Made by a program: the position numbers and the translations under genes. From positions 1-23,227 of the IMG/VR virus record IMGVR_UViG_3300027969_000436: DNA of 23,227 nucleotides, one strand, 5' to 3'. The notes beneath the pieces are model-generated. The model searched no databases. It was not told the origin of the DNA and saw only the letters and a program-made list of their open reading frames with translations. The stretch is from a virus. Shown piece after piece: positions 6,032 through 13,242 of this stretch. Positions within the stretch are counted from its first letter, which is position 1, and the number at the start of each line of letters is the position of its first letter.

Positions 6032-6286
6032 ATGTCAGAAAAAGTTACGTTAACACAGGAAGAACTTAAAGAGTTCCAAGGTCTTAGAGAAGAAATCTTC
6101 GAAACAATCGGAGTTTTAGGTGATTTAAATTACAAAAAGACTCTTTTAGAGTTTGAGATTGAGAATTTAAACAGTATTATTAAGCAGAACGCTTTAAAAG
6201 AAAAAGCCCTATTGACAGGGTTTGGCACTAAGTACGGTAATGGTTCTATCGACGTAGAAACCGGCGTTATCACACCAATACAATAA
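6032..6286 (+). CDS. Small coiled-coil protein, function unknown
   Basis: An 84-residue protein. Residues 6-60 are predicted helical with heptad-like hydrophobics (LTQEELKEFQGLREEIFETI, then LLEFEIENLNSIIKQ), so a coiled-coil dimer is likely. The C-terminal part (YGNGSIDVETGVITPIQ) looks like a short beta hairpin. Similar small coiled-coil genes lie near the tail sheath gene in marine T4-like phages, but I know no assigned function. The start follows the upstream stop by one base, and a candidate promoter for the sheath gene follows within 30 bases of its stop. It may be a structural or assembly accessory. Confidence 0.65.
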   Translation: MSEKVTLTQEELKEFQGLREEIFETIGVLGDLNYKKTLLEFEIENLNSIIKQNALKEKALLTGFGTKYGNGSIDVETGVITPIQ

Positions 6287-6310
6287 ATTAGGTTTTGCCA
6301 TCATTACCAG

Positions 6311-6331
6311 CTATTTATTATCAGAAATAAA
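6311..6331 (+). promoter_or_regulatory. Candidate late promoter before the sheath gene
   Basis: CTATTTATTATC at 6311-6322 carries the recurrent TATTTAT core 28 bases before the sheath ATG. TTTATT (6314-6319) and AATAAA (6326-6331) form an inverted repeat with a six-base spacer. Strong expression is expected for the sheath, the major tail protein. Confidence 0.5.
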
Positions 6332-6339
6332 CACATAAA

Positions 6340-8112
6340 ATGGCAGAAGCATTAATTAGTCCTGGCGTTTTCCTTAGAGAAAACGACCTTTCTCAAATAA
6401 CAGCAGGTCCAATTACAGTAGGATCGGCTTTAATCGGCCCTACAGTAGTAGGAAAAGTGAATATCCCAACCCTTGTAACTTCATACTCAGAGTATAAAGC
6501 TAAGTACGGAACTACTTTCATTTCTGGAGGTAATACACAAGAGTACTTAACTTCTCAAGCAGCTTACAACTACTTCCAACAAGGAGGTACTTCGTTGTTA
6601 GTAACGAGAGTAGCGAGTGGTTCTTATACTGCAGCTACTTCTTCTACAGTTGTTAATAGCTTAGGTTCAGCTTCTTTCCAAATAAGTACTTTATCAGTAG
6701 GTACAGTGATGAATAATAGCCAAGGCGCTACTACAGCAACTAACGGCTTGTTACCTTCTGGTTCTGCTGACAACGTTAGATGGCAGATCTCTCAAGCTGA
6801 TTCGGCTTCAGGGTACTTTACTCTACTTGTTAGACAAGGAAATGATTACACACAAGGACAAACAGTATTAGAAACCTGGACTAATTTATCTCTAGATCCA
6901 AATCAAAACAACTATATTGCATACGTAATTGGAGATCAAGATCAAAGAGTGGCTTATGATGAAAGCGGTGCTGCTTATTTAAATATAACAGGCAGTTACC
7001 CTAACAGATCTAATTATATTAGAGTATCTAGCGTATATTTTCCAACACCAAACTACTTAGATCCGCAAGGTCGAGCATATGCGGCTTATACAGCTTCTAT
7101 TCCTTTAAACGGTAGCGGATCTGCAAACGGTAGCTTTGGTGGTGCAACTGGTGCTTTATACGGAGGTTTATTATCAAACGGAAGTGCTTCTGTTGCATTA
7201 AATTTATTCGAACAAATTCCAACAGTAGCTGCAACAGCTGCTGCTAACAATATTCAAGGTCTAGTTAATAATGACTACGACGTCGCAATTAGCTTACTTG
7301 CAAATTCAGATGCCTATGCTTATAACGCAATTTACGCACCAGGTATTACTAATCAGAACGCTGCAAGTCAAGTATCTACTTTATTAAGCACGGTTCAAAA
7401 CCGCGGTGATGCTATTGCAGTAGTTGACATGGTTGGATACAATCAAAATATTACAGCAGTAACTACTGGAGCTCAATCTTACGATAATTCATACGGTGCT
7501 ACATATTGGCCTTGGGTTCAAGTAAGATCCCAAGAAACAGGTAGATTAAACTTCGTACCGGCCTCTACTATTATCCCAGGAGTATATGAATACAATGATA
7601 AAGTATCTGCTGAGTGGTTTGCACCTGCAGGTCTTAACAGAGGAGGTTTACCAACAGTAATCCAGCCAGAAAGAAGATTAACAGTAGCACAAAGAAACAC
7701 TTTATATACAGGTAAAGTAAACCCAATCGCAGTATTCCCAGGTCAAGGTACAGTAGTATATGGTCAAAAGACTTTACAAGCTAGAGCTTCTGCTTTAGAT
7801 AGAGTAAATGTAAGACGTTTATTAATCGCATTGAAGGGATATATTGGTCAAATTGCAGAAACATTAGTATTTGAACAAAATACTGCTGTAACTAGAAATA
7901 AATTCTTATCTCAAGTTAACCCTTACTTAGAGTATGTACAACAGAGACAAGGTTTATATGCATTCAGAGTGGTAATGGACGAAACCAATAACACACCAGA
8001 TGTAATCGATAGAAACTTACTTGTAGGTGCTATCTACTTACAGCCAACTAGAACAGCTGAATACATCCAATTAGATTTCAACGTATTACCAACTGGAGTA
8101 ACATTCGGTTAA
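6340..8112 (+). CDS. 18: Contractile tail sheath protein (T4 gp18-like)
   Basis: A 590-residue tail sheath protein, a little shorter than T4 gp18 (659). The N-terminus (ISPGVFLRENDLSQ, then GPTVVGKVNIPTLVTSYSEY) is the conserved sheath start. The C-terminal third contains the conserved sheath core: the WFAPAGLNRGG loop, NPIAVFPGQGTVVYGQKTL, a long helix (RRLLIALKGYIGQIAETLVF) and the final IQLDFNVLPTGVTF strand that donates to neighbouring subunits. The middle region, residues about 120-290, is Ser/Gly/Thr/Asn-rich and is probably the variable surface domain. The protein forms the helical contractile sleeve around the tail tube. A TATTTAT-type site precedes it, and the tail tube gene follows after one intervening gene. 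AGA is the usual Arg codon, with a few CGN codons. Confidence in the family is high. Confidence 0.95.
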   Translation: MAEALISPGVFLRENDLSQITAGPITVGSALIGPTVVGKVNIPTLVTSYSEYKAKYGTTFISGGNTQEYLTSQAAYNYFQQGGTSLLVTRVASGSYTAATSSTVVNSLGSASFQISTLSVGTVMNNSQGATTATNGLLPSGSADNVRWQISQADSASGYFTLLVRQGNDYTQGQTVLETWTNLSLDPNQNNYIAYVIGDQDQRVAYDESGAAYLNITGSYPNRSNYIRVSSVYFPTPNYLDPQGRAYAAYTASIPLNGSGSANGSFGGATGALYGGLLSNGSASVALNLFEQIPTVAATAAANNIQGLVNNDYDVAISLLANSDAYAYNAIYAPGITNQNAASQVSTLLSTVQNRGDAIAVVDMVGYNQNITAVTTGAQSYDNSYGATYWPWVQVRSQETGRLNFVPASTIIPGVYEYNDKVSAEWFAPAGLNRGGLPTVIQPERRLTVAQRNTLYTGKVNPIAVFPGQGTVVYGQKTLQARASALDRVNVRRLLIALKGYIGQIAETLVFEQNTAVTRNKFLSQVNPYLEYVQQRQGLYAFRVVMDETNNTPDVIDRNLLVGAIYLQPTRTAEYIQLDFNVLPTGVTFG

Positions 8113-8134
8113 TAAAGAATAAAAAAACAACTCG

Positions 8135-8992
8135 ATGAAGAATAATACAAAAGTTAGATTACATTTATCTAAGCAATTGTTTGAATCTCTGACAAAAGAG
8201 ATTCTTAAAGAAGCAAAAGCTAACGACGGTTATACTGTAGCAGTTAAACAACCTAAGACACCGAAGCAATCTAAGTCTCAAGCAACTTCTCCGGAAGTTC
8301 AAAAAACTGACGCCGAAGCGATGATGGGAGAAGTACATGCTCAAGCAGATACTAAGAAGATGGAGAAGATGAAAGAAATGGAGATGAATGTAGCAGAAGA
8401 AGGTCAATTAAACGAAATAGATCCAGCTACATCTTGGGAAGCTATCGCAGCAGGTATGGCAGCTATTGGATTAGCACCTCTTGCTATCGATAAAATGCAC
8501 AAGTGGTGGGAGAAAAAACACCCAAAAAGTTTTAAAGCAGCTCAAAAACTTAGCGGTGCTATAGATAAACAGATGGGAGGCAACACACCTGGTCAAGGAC
8601 ATGGTGTTGATACAAGTAAAACTTTTGGTCCACAAAACGAAATCTCTAGCGAAGGTATTGCAGCATTAGTTGGTTTAATTCCAGGAGTAGTCCTTACAGC
8701 AGCTATCATTAAGGATATCGTAGCATATATGAAAGATAATAACCTTAAAGGTATTGACGGTTTTAAGCAAGCTTATAAAGCTGTAGGCGGTGCTGCTTCT
8801 GCACACATGGATAGAAAAGTAGGCGGTAATCAACCAGGAGAAACACATTCAGTAAATCCAGGTAAGACTTTCGGTCCGAATGAAGATACTTTAAAGGAAT
8901 ATGAGCACCATTACGAAGTAAGAAACGGTGAATGCCGTAGATATAATGACGAAGGTGAATATACAGTAGTTTCCATGCATCATTGCCGTTAA
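8135..8992 (+). CDS. Protein with tandem ~75-80-residue duplication, between sheath and tube genes
   Basis: A 285-residue protein I do not recognise. Residues 1-30 are a basic amphipathic helix ending ILKEAKAN. Residues 35-85 are charged and low in complexity (Lys/Gln/Met/Glu). Two units follow, 93-167 and 168-249. Each starts NEI...S-x-E-x-IAA, has a hydrophobic segment (about 103-118 and 174-198), a charged linker, and ends in GGN-x-PG-x-x-H-x-V-x-x-x-KTFGP. The tail (250-285) is His/Glu/Arg-rich with two Cys. LKE|A at 24-27 and LNE at 92-94 resemble the (L/I)xE sites cut by the T4 prohead protease, so it could be an internal capsid protein with a cleaved leader. That is speculative, since both motifs are short and the genes around it are tail genes. 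The two hydrophobic segments could also be membrane-active. Confidence 0.7.
   Translation: MKNNTKVRLHLSKQLFESLTKEILKEAKANDGYTVAVKQPKTPKQSKSQATSPEVQKTDAEAMMGEVHAQADTKKMEKMKEMEMNVAEEGQLNEIDPATSWEAIAAGMAAIGLAPLAIDKMHKWWEKKHPKSFKAAQKLSGAIDKQMGGNTPGQGHGVDTSKTFGPQNEISSEGIAALVGLIPGVVLTAAIIKDIVAYMKDNNLKGIDGFKQAYKAVGGAASAHMDRKVGGNQPGETHSVNPGKTFGPNEDTLKEYEHHYEVRNGECRRYNDEGEYTVVSMHHCR
8411..8881 (+). repeat. Diverged tandem duplication within the 8135 gene
   Basis: Unit 1 (8411-8635) and unit 2 (8636-8881) encode the same order of elements: NEI start, IAA helix, hydrophobic segment, charged linker and a GGNxPG...KTFGP end. The ends align as GGNTPGQGHGVDTSKTFGP and GGNQPGETHSVNPGKTFGP. The units are diverged at the DNA level, so this is an old duplication retained at the protein level. 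Confidence 0.7.
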
Positions 8993-9011
8993 TAAGTTTT
9001 GCATTAATAGA

Positions 9012-9023
9012 TATTTATATAAA
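9012..9023 (+). promoter_or_regulatory. Candidate late promoter before the tail tube gene
   Basis: TATTTATATAAA starts 24 bases before ATG 9036 in a 43-base gap. TTTATATAAA is a perfect ten-base palindrome, so direction cannot be deduced from the site alone. The leader downstream is A-rich (ACATAGAATAAA). Confidence 0.5.
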
Positions 9024-9035
9024 ACATAGAATAAA

Positions 9036-9521
9036 ATGCCAGTATTAGATCCAAATGAAATTATGTTTACGGCCTTTGAACCAACCGTTCAGAACCGTTT
9101 CATCATGTATATTGACGGTATCCCTTCATTTATGATCAAAAGTGCAACTGCACCAAACATCAACTTGAACGAAGTTAAAATCGACCATATCAACGTTTAC
9201 CGTAAGATTAAGGGTAAGGCTGAGTGGCAAGATATGACTTTAAACTTATACAACCCAATCTCTCCTTCAGGTCAACAAGCCGTAATGGAGTGGATTCGTT
9301 TATCACATGAATCAGTAACTGGCCGTGATGGTTATTCTGACTTCTACAAAAAAGACCTTAACTTATCTATCTTAGGACCAGTAGGCGATGTAGTATCAGA
9401 GTGGATTATCAAAGGAGCTTTCGTTAAGACATCAAACTTTGGTTCTTACGATTGGTCTAATCAAGACGCTATCACAATTGAATTAGGTATAGGAATGGAT
9501 TATTGTATCCTTAACTACTAA
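9036..9521 (+). CDS. 19: Tail tube protein (T4 gp19-like)
   Basis: A 161-residue tail tube protein, the same size class as T4 gp19 (163). Typical features are the N-terminal ...NRFIMYIDGIPSFMIKSA strand pair, the WQDMTLNLYNPISPSGQQ loop, an MEWIRLSHE helix, a GRDGYSDFYKKDLNLSIL segment, and the terminal GSYDWSNQDAITIELGI strand. It forms stacked hexameric rings inside the sheath and is the channel for DNA. The gene has its own candidate promoter and is followed by the clearest terminator in the window, so it may be transcribed as a short abundant message. All four Arg codons are CGT, whereas neighbouring genes mainly use AGA. This fits codon selection for very high expression. Confidence 0.93.
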   Translation: MPVLDPNEIMFTAFEPTVQNRFIMYIDGIPSFMIKSATAPNINLNEVKIDHINVYRKIKGKAEWQDMTLNLYNPISPSGQQAVMEWIRLSHESVTGRDGYSDFYKKDLNLSILGPVGDVVSEWIIKGAFVKTSNFGSYDWSNQDAITIELGIGMDYCILNY

Positions 9522-9539
9522 TCGATTAAGAATATTAAG

Positions 9540-9566
9540 AAAGCCGCCTTTTTGGCGGTTTTTTTA
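9540..9566 (+). terminator. Rho-independent terminator after the tail tube gene
   Basis: CCGCC (9544-9548) pairs with GGCGG (9554-9558) across a five-T loop. The stem is extended by a G-T pair and A-T pairs on the outer side, and a T tract runs from 9559 to 9565. It lies 18 bases after the tube stop codon. It would separate tube transcription from the gp26/tape-measure unit, which has its own candidate promoter just downstream. Confidence 0.9.
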
Positions 9567-9588
9567 TGTAAAAAAGCTATATCTTAGA

Positions 9589-9600
9589 TATTTATTGATA
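9589..9600 (+). promoter_or_regulatory. Candidate late promoter before the gp26-like gene
   Basis: TATTTATTGATA starts 30 bases before ATG 9619 and immediately follows the terminator at 9540-9566. This is the arrangement expected if a new transcript starts here. The core matches the recurrent TATTTAT motif. Confidence 0.5.
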
Positions 9601-9618
9601 TATAACTAAATTAAGATT

Positions 9619-10383
9619 ATGGAAAACCAACCAAAAATGAGTCTCCCTACAGAGACTGTTGAACTACCTTCAAAAGGACTTTTGTATCCTTTAGAGAATC
9701 CTTTATCTTCTGGCAAAATCGAAATGAAATACATGACTGCTAAAGAAGAGGATATTTTATCTAATCAAAACTATATCCGTCAAGGAGTAGTATTTGATAA
9801 ATTATTTCAATCCCTTATTGTATCTAAAATTAACTACGACGACTTAACAGTAGGTGATAAAAATGCAATTTTAATTGCAGCACGTATTTTAGGTTACGGT
9901 AAAGACTACCAAACTAAGTATCCTCATCCGATTACAGGAGAGGAAGAGCTTATTACTATCGATCTTGCAGAAATAAAGAATAAAGAAGTTGATTACGATT
10001 TATGTAAGAATTTAAATGAGTTTACATTCACCTTACCTCAGTCTAAAAACGAAATTATTTTTAAAATACTAACTCATAGAGATGAAAAGCAGATTGAAAT
10101 TGAATTAAAGGGACTTAAAAAAATTAACTTATCTGCAGACGTTACTACAAGACTAAAACAATCTATCGTATCAATTAACGGTAGTAGAGACAAGAAAGAC
10201 ATTAGAGAGTTTGTAGATACCTACTTATTAGCTACCGATGCTAGAGCTTTAAGAAATTATATGAGAAAAATAACTCCAGACCTAAACTTAACTTTTACTT
10301 TTGTCGGTTCAGACGGCTACACACAGGAGGGTGTAGATCTACCAATAGAAGCTTCCTTTTTTTATCCTTCCACAGGAGTATAG
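9619..10383 (+). CDS. 26: T4 gp26-like protein, putative frameshifted tail assembly chaperone
   Basis: A 254-residue protein resembling the T4 baseplate gp26 family. The start is VELPSKGLLYPLENPLSSG, then a KYMTAKEEDILSNQNYIRQG segment, a helix with FDKLFQSLI, and NAILIAARILGYGKDY. T4 gp26 (208 residues) is needed for baseplate hub assembly. Here the gene lies between tail tube and tape measure genes, the place where many tailed phages encode a tail assembly chaperone pair made by ribosomal frameshifting. Near its 3' end is a run of seven T (10357-10363) read TTT TTT T. In the +1 frame a coding sequence with no start codon of its own continues to 10648. I infer a short 254-residue form and a frameshifted form of about 342 residues. 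The stop is TAG 10381-10383. Confidence 0.8.
   Translation: MENQPKMSLPTETVELPSKGLLYPLENPLSSGKIEMKYMTAKEEDILSNQNYIRQGVVFDKLFQSLIVSKINYDDLTVGDKNAILIAARILGYGKDYQTKYPHPITGEEELITIDLAEIKNKEVDYDLCKNLNEFTFTLPQSKNEIIFKILTHRDEKQIEIELKGLKKINLSADVTTRLKQSIVSINGSRDKKDIREFVDTYLLATDARALRNYMRKITPDLNLTFTFVGSDGYTQEGVDLPIEASFFYPSTGV
10357..10363 (+). promoter_or_regulatory. Putative +1 ribosomal frameshift site (T7 run)
   Basis: In the gp26-like frame the codons are TCC TTT TTT TAT. A Phe-tRNA on the second TTT can slip forward by one base onto another TTT with full pairing, entering the frame that is open from 10349 to 10648. Slippage must occur between 10349 (the upstream in-frame stop ends at 10348) and the zero-frame stop at 10381. 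The only other simple explanation is a one-base homopolymer error. Confidence 0.55.
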
Positions 10384-10648
10384 ATCCGCTCTCTTTACCC
10401 AAATACATGAGATAGTATTCTACGGAAAAGGAGGTTATAATTGGGAGACTGTATATAATATGCCTATTTGGCTACGTAATTTCACTTATAAAACTATGAA
10501 TGATTTTTACGAAAAACAGCAAGAAGCAAACGATCAAGCTAGTAACAAAGGAAAATTAGTTACAGCTAATAAACCTCTAGCAAAACCAGGAATTCCAAAC
10601 TCAACTAAAGCAATACCTACATATACGAGCAAAGTGTCTAAAAAATAG
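10364..10648 (+). CDS. Frameshift-encoded C-terminal extension of the gp26-like protein
   Basis: In the +1 frame 94 codons run from the T7 slip site to the stop at 10648. From about 10379 the sequence looks strongly protein-like: YRSALFTQIHEIVFYGKGGY, then NWETVYNMPIWLRNFTYKTM, then a charged helix and a Pro/Lys/Thr-rich end. There is no ATG, GTG or TTG in frame between the slip site and GTA 10415, and the first ATG is 10460, in the middle of the YNMPIWLR segment. An independent 62-residue protein starting at 10460 would lose the best conserved-looking part. I therefore prefer expression as a fusion to the gp26-like protein (about 248 + 94 residues). By analogy with lambda G/GT, the extension would recruit the tape measure protein encoded next. 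A cryptic independent start is the alternative. Confidence 0.6.
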   Translation: MLPQEYRSALFTQIHEIVFYGKGGYNWETVYNMPIWLRNFTYKTMNDFYEKQQEANDQASNKGKLVTANKPLAKPGIPNSTKAIPTYTSKVSKK

Positions 10649-10658
10649 GCACTTTCTC

Positions 10659-10668
10659 TATTTATATA
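10659..10668 (+). promoter_or_regulatory. Candidate late promoter at the tape measure gene
   Basis: TATTTATATA ends one base before the first possible ATG (10670) of the tape measure gene. If this is a -10-type element, transcripts would begin after that ATG, and translation from this promoter would have to start at the next in-frame ATG, 10694 (35 bases from the motif start, similar to the other sites). Confidence 0.4.
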
Positions 10669-10669
10669 C

Positions 10670-13009
10670 ATGGACTTACTACGTAAATTTTACATGGCTA
10701 CTTCAACTGGTGGTGGCGGAAATACTTCTGACGAAGCTGGAAAGACTAATGAAAAATTTGAACAGTTAAAAGAAACAGTAGAAATACTAAAAGATTCTTT
10801 TGAGAGTATAGGCAGACTTCTTAAAGACGAAATTAACGATAACCTATCGGATGCTGCTAGACAGACTAGAGATTGGGGAAAATCAGTTGCTTCTGGTATT
10901 AATAAAGATCTTCAGAGCATGGCTAAATCTAGCCAAGATATCTTAAAAACACAGATAGCTATAGCAGACGGGTCTATTAAGGAAAGAGATATAACTAAGC
11001 AAAAAAACGAATTTTTAAAGAGAACTGCACAAGCAGAGATAGATATTAAAAATGCTCGAAAGAACCAATTAATCTCTGCAAGCACTTTCCTTAAGATGAC
11101 AAGAGAGCTTAAAGAAAAGCAGAAAGAACAATTAGCAGTATATGCACAGCAAGAGATGTACGCAAGAAAGATCGAATCTTCTATGGGTAATCTCGGTAAA
11201 ATCTTTAAAGGTCTTGCACAAGTACCTATTGTAGGACAACTTGTCAATGCAGAAAAGATTCTTGAAAAAATGCAAAAAGCAGCCGGTGAAGGGAAAGGGC
11301 AGCTTGGAGTAATGGGCGCTGGAATAAAAGAAACTTTTAAAACAGCAGGCGATAGCTTAACAGACCTTACAACAGTCCTCCCTGGTATAGTGACTGGATT
11401 TATTGCTCTTGCTAAATTAGCTGCCGACTTTGAATCTAAACAGTTTGAAACAGCTAAAAATTTAGGAGTTAGTGTAGCTAGAGGAAAAGAATTAAGGACT
11501 GGTTTCATAGAGCTTGCAAAAGCTAACTTACAATTAGGTGTAACTGCCGATCAATTAGAAAAATCATACGAAGGTGTACAGAATCAGTTAGGGTTTATTG
11601 TTAAACAAAGTCAAGAGTTTAACTTAAGTACCGCTCTAATTGAAAGACGTACTGGCGCTTCTGCTGAAAGTATGGCATTACTACAGTTTGCTGCTAAAAA
11701 ATCAGGAGATACTCTAATGGGAACTTATAAAACCATCTCAGGTATTACTAAAGAAACTGGTGCAAGAGTTAAATTAGAATTATCAGAAAAGCAGGTACTA
11801 GAAGAAGTCGGCAAAGTATCTGCAACCGTATATCAAAATTTTAGAGGTAATTATAAAGAGTTAACAGGAGCAGTAATACAAGCCAAAGCATTAGGTACTA
11901 CTCTTGATAAAATTAATGCAACTCAAGATCAGTTTTTAGATTTTGAAACTAGTATACAAAAGCAATTTGAAGCCGAAGTACTAACAGGCGAAAATTTAGA
12001 GTTATCTAAAGCAAGACAGCTTGCCCTTTCTCATGATACTAAAGGGCTAATGGTAGAGCTTAATAGACTTATCGGCGATAATGCAAAATGGAATCAATTA
12101 GATTCTATCTCACAGAGAGCTAAAGCGGAAGCCATAGGTATGAGTAGAGATTCAATTGCAGAAATGTTCAGAGATCAAGAAAAAGCAAAAGTACTAGGTG
12201 AAGCTGCAGGCGCTGATTTACGTACTCAGTATGATATACTAGTTGCACAACACAAAACAAGACAGCAAATAGTAGCTACATTAGGAGAAGAAGCAGTAAA
12301 TAGTGCACAACAAGCCTCAGTATCAGAAAAACTTGCTGCTACAATGGATGCTATTAAAAATTCTATTGCACAAATGGCAACTGTACTGCTTCCAATGATT
12401 ACTAAAGTCGCTGATTGGTTAGCTAACATGAAAAATCTTAAAACAGTATTTGCAGGCATTGTCGGTCTATTAGCAGCAGCAGCATCATATAGCTTTGCTA
12501 TAAAAACAGCAAACGCTATAAACTTAGCAATGAGTAGGCAAGAGCTTAGTACAATGGCCTCTCGTTTAGCAGGGGAAACAGCTATAGCGACAACAAAAGC
12601 TGCTGGTGCAGCAAGTTCTGTAACAGCAGGATCAGCCTATTTAGGGCCAGGCGCTATAGCAGTAGGTGCAGCAGCATTCGCAACGTTAATGGGGTACTTA
12701 GCCTATAATTCATCAATGAGCGGAATGGATAGTTTAGGAGCTCCAGGGGATACCGGTGCTAGCGGAGCAGGAGGAGGAGGCGAAACAACTGCAATGCCTA
12801 GCAGTACTACCTCAATACCTAGCACTGGTATGAGCGCTGCATCAACTCCAGCTTCTTCAACTGCAAGTAGTTCAACCTCTTATACACCTTCAGGAACAAA
12901 TGTAACTTCTGGAAACGGTAAAAGTACAGGAGATGTTTATATAGATGGAGCTAAAATAGGTCAAATTATCTTTAAAAATGCTAATCAACAGCAATTAAAC
13001 GTAGTCTAA
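10670..13009 (+). CDS. Tail tape measure protein (T4 gp29 position)
   Basis: A 779-residue protein, or 771 if it starts at ATG 10694, which the promoter-like motif at 10659-10668 favours. Residues about 20-190 are charged, coiled-coil-prone helices. Hydrophobic segments occur at about 236-256 (VLPGIVTGFIALAKLAADF), 593-612 (FAGIVGLLAAAASYSFAI) and 661-680 (AIAVGAAAFATLMGYLAY). A Gly/Ser/Thr-rich linker (about 690-750) leads to a final beta-like end (DVYIDGAKIGQIIF). Long helical sequence with membrane-compatible segments, placed after the frameshifted chaperone-like gene and before baseplate genes, is typical of tape measure proteins, which set tail length and are expelled into the host envelope. 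At the usual ~0.15 nm per residue it would specify a tail of roughly 115 nm. There is no obvious peptidase domain. T4 order places gp29 just before gp48 and gp54, consistent with this gene. Confidence 0.78.
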   Translation: MDLLRKFYMATSTGGGGNTSDEAGKTNEKFEQLKETVEILKDSFESIGRLLKDEINDNLSDAARQTRDWGKSVASGINKDLQSMAKSSQDILKTQIAIADGSIKERDITKQKNEFLKRTAQAEIDIKNARKNQLISASTFLKMTRELKEKQKEQLAVYAQQEMYARKIESSMGNLGKIFKGLAQVPIVGQLVNAEKILEKMQKAAGEGKGQLGVMGAGIKETFKTAGDSLTDLTTVLPGIVTGFIALAKLAADFESKQFETAKNLGVSVARGKELRTGFIELAKANLQLGVTADQLEKSYEGVQNQLGFIVKQSQEFNLSTALIERRTGASAESMALLQFAAKKSGDTLMGTYKTISGITKETGARVKLELSEKQVLEEVGKVSATVYQNFRGNYKELTGAVIQAKALGTTLDKINATQDQFLDFETSIQKQFEAEVLTGENLELSKARQLALSHDTKGLMVELNRLIGDNAKWNQLDSISQRAKAEAIGMSRDSIAEMFRDQEKAKVLGEAAGADLRTQYDILVAQHKTRQQIVATLGEEAVNSAQQASVSEKLAATMDAIKNSIAQMATVLLPMITKVADWLANMKNLKTVFAGIVGLLAAAASYSFAIKTANAINLAMSRQELSTMASRLAGETAIATTKAAGAASSVTAGSAYLGPGAIAVGAAAFATLMGYLAYNSSMSGMDSLGAPGDTGASGAGGGGETTAMPSSTTSIPSTGMSAASTPASSTASSSTSYTPSGTNVTSGNGKSTGDVYIDGAKIGQIIFKNANQQQLNVV

Positions 13010-13010
13010 A

Positions 13011-13241
13011 ATGTCAGTATTAGGTCAAATAAAGAATTCGCAGTTAAGTAAGCAAGGTAAAACTAACCTTACAGGACAGTTCGAAGGAACTCCTCAAAAC
13101 GTAGCGACAGTATTAAGAGGCTCTTCCGTTCTTTTAGCTTCCTCTGTAATCCCTGTAAGTCAGAATCCACTAGACGTTACTTATGGCGCAAAACCACAAC
13201 CAACATATTTAGATTTCTTAAAAGCCTCTAATAAATCATAA
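13011..13241 (+). CDS. Small baseplate-region protein, function unknown
   Basis: A 76-residue protein starting one base after the tape measure stop and ending one base before the next start, so it belongs to the same unit. It is polar, with a Gln/Ser/Asn-rich first half and a beta-prone VLLASSVIPVSQNPLDVTYG segment at about 40-59. No family is recognised. The VIPVSQNPLDV stretch vaguely echoes AVIPVTQVYNPANTI in the 618-residue protein that follows, but too weakly to claim relatedness. Its position suggests a minor virion component or adaptor at the tape measure/baseplate junction. Confidence 0.6.
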   Translation: MSVLGQIKNSQLSKQGKTNLTGQFEGTPQNVATVLRGSSVLLASSVIPVSQNPLDVTYGAKPQPTYLDFLKASNKS

Positions 13242-13242
13242 G

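Noticed and set aside
10426-10435. AAAAGGAGGT as a ribosome binding site for ATG 10460
   Set aside because: It is about 25 bases from that ATG, too far, and encodes the GKGG part of the continuing frame; genes here do not otherwise use such sites.
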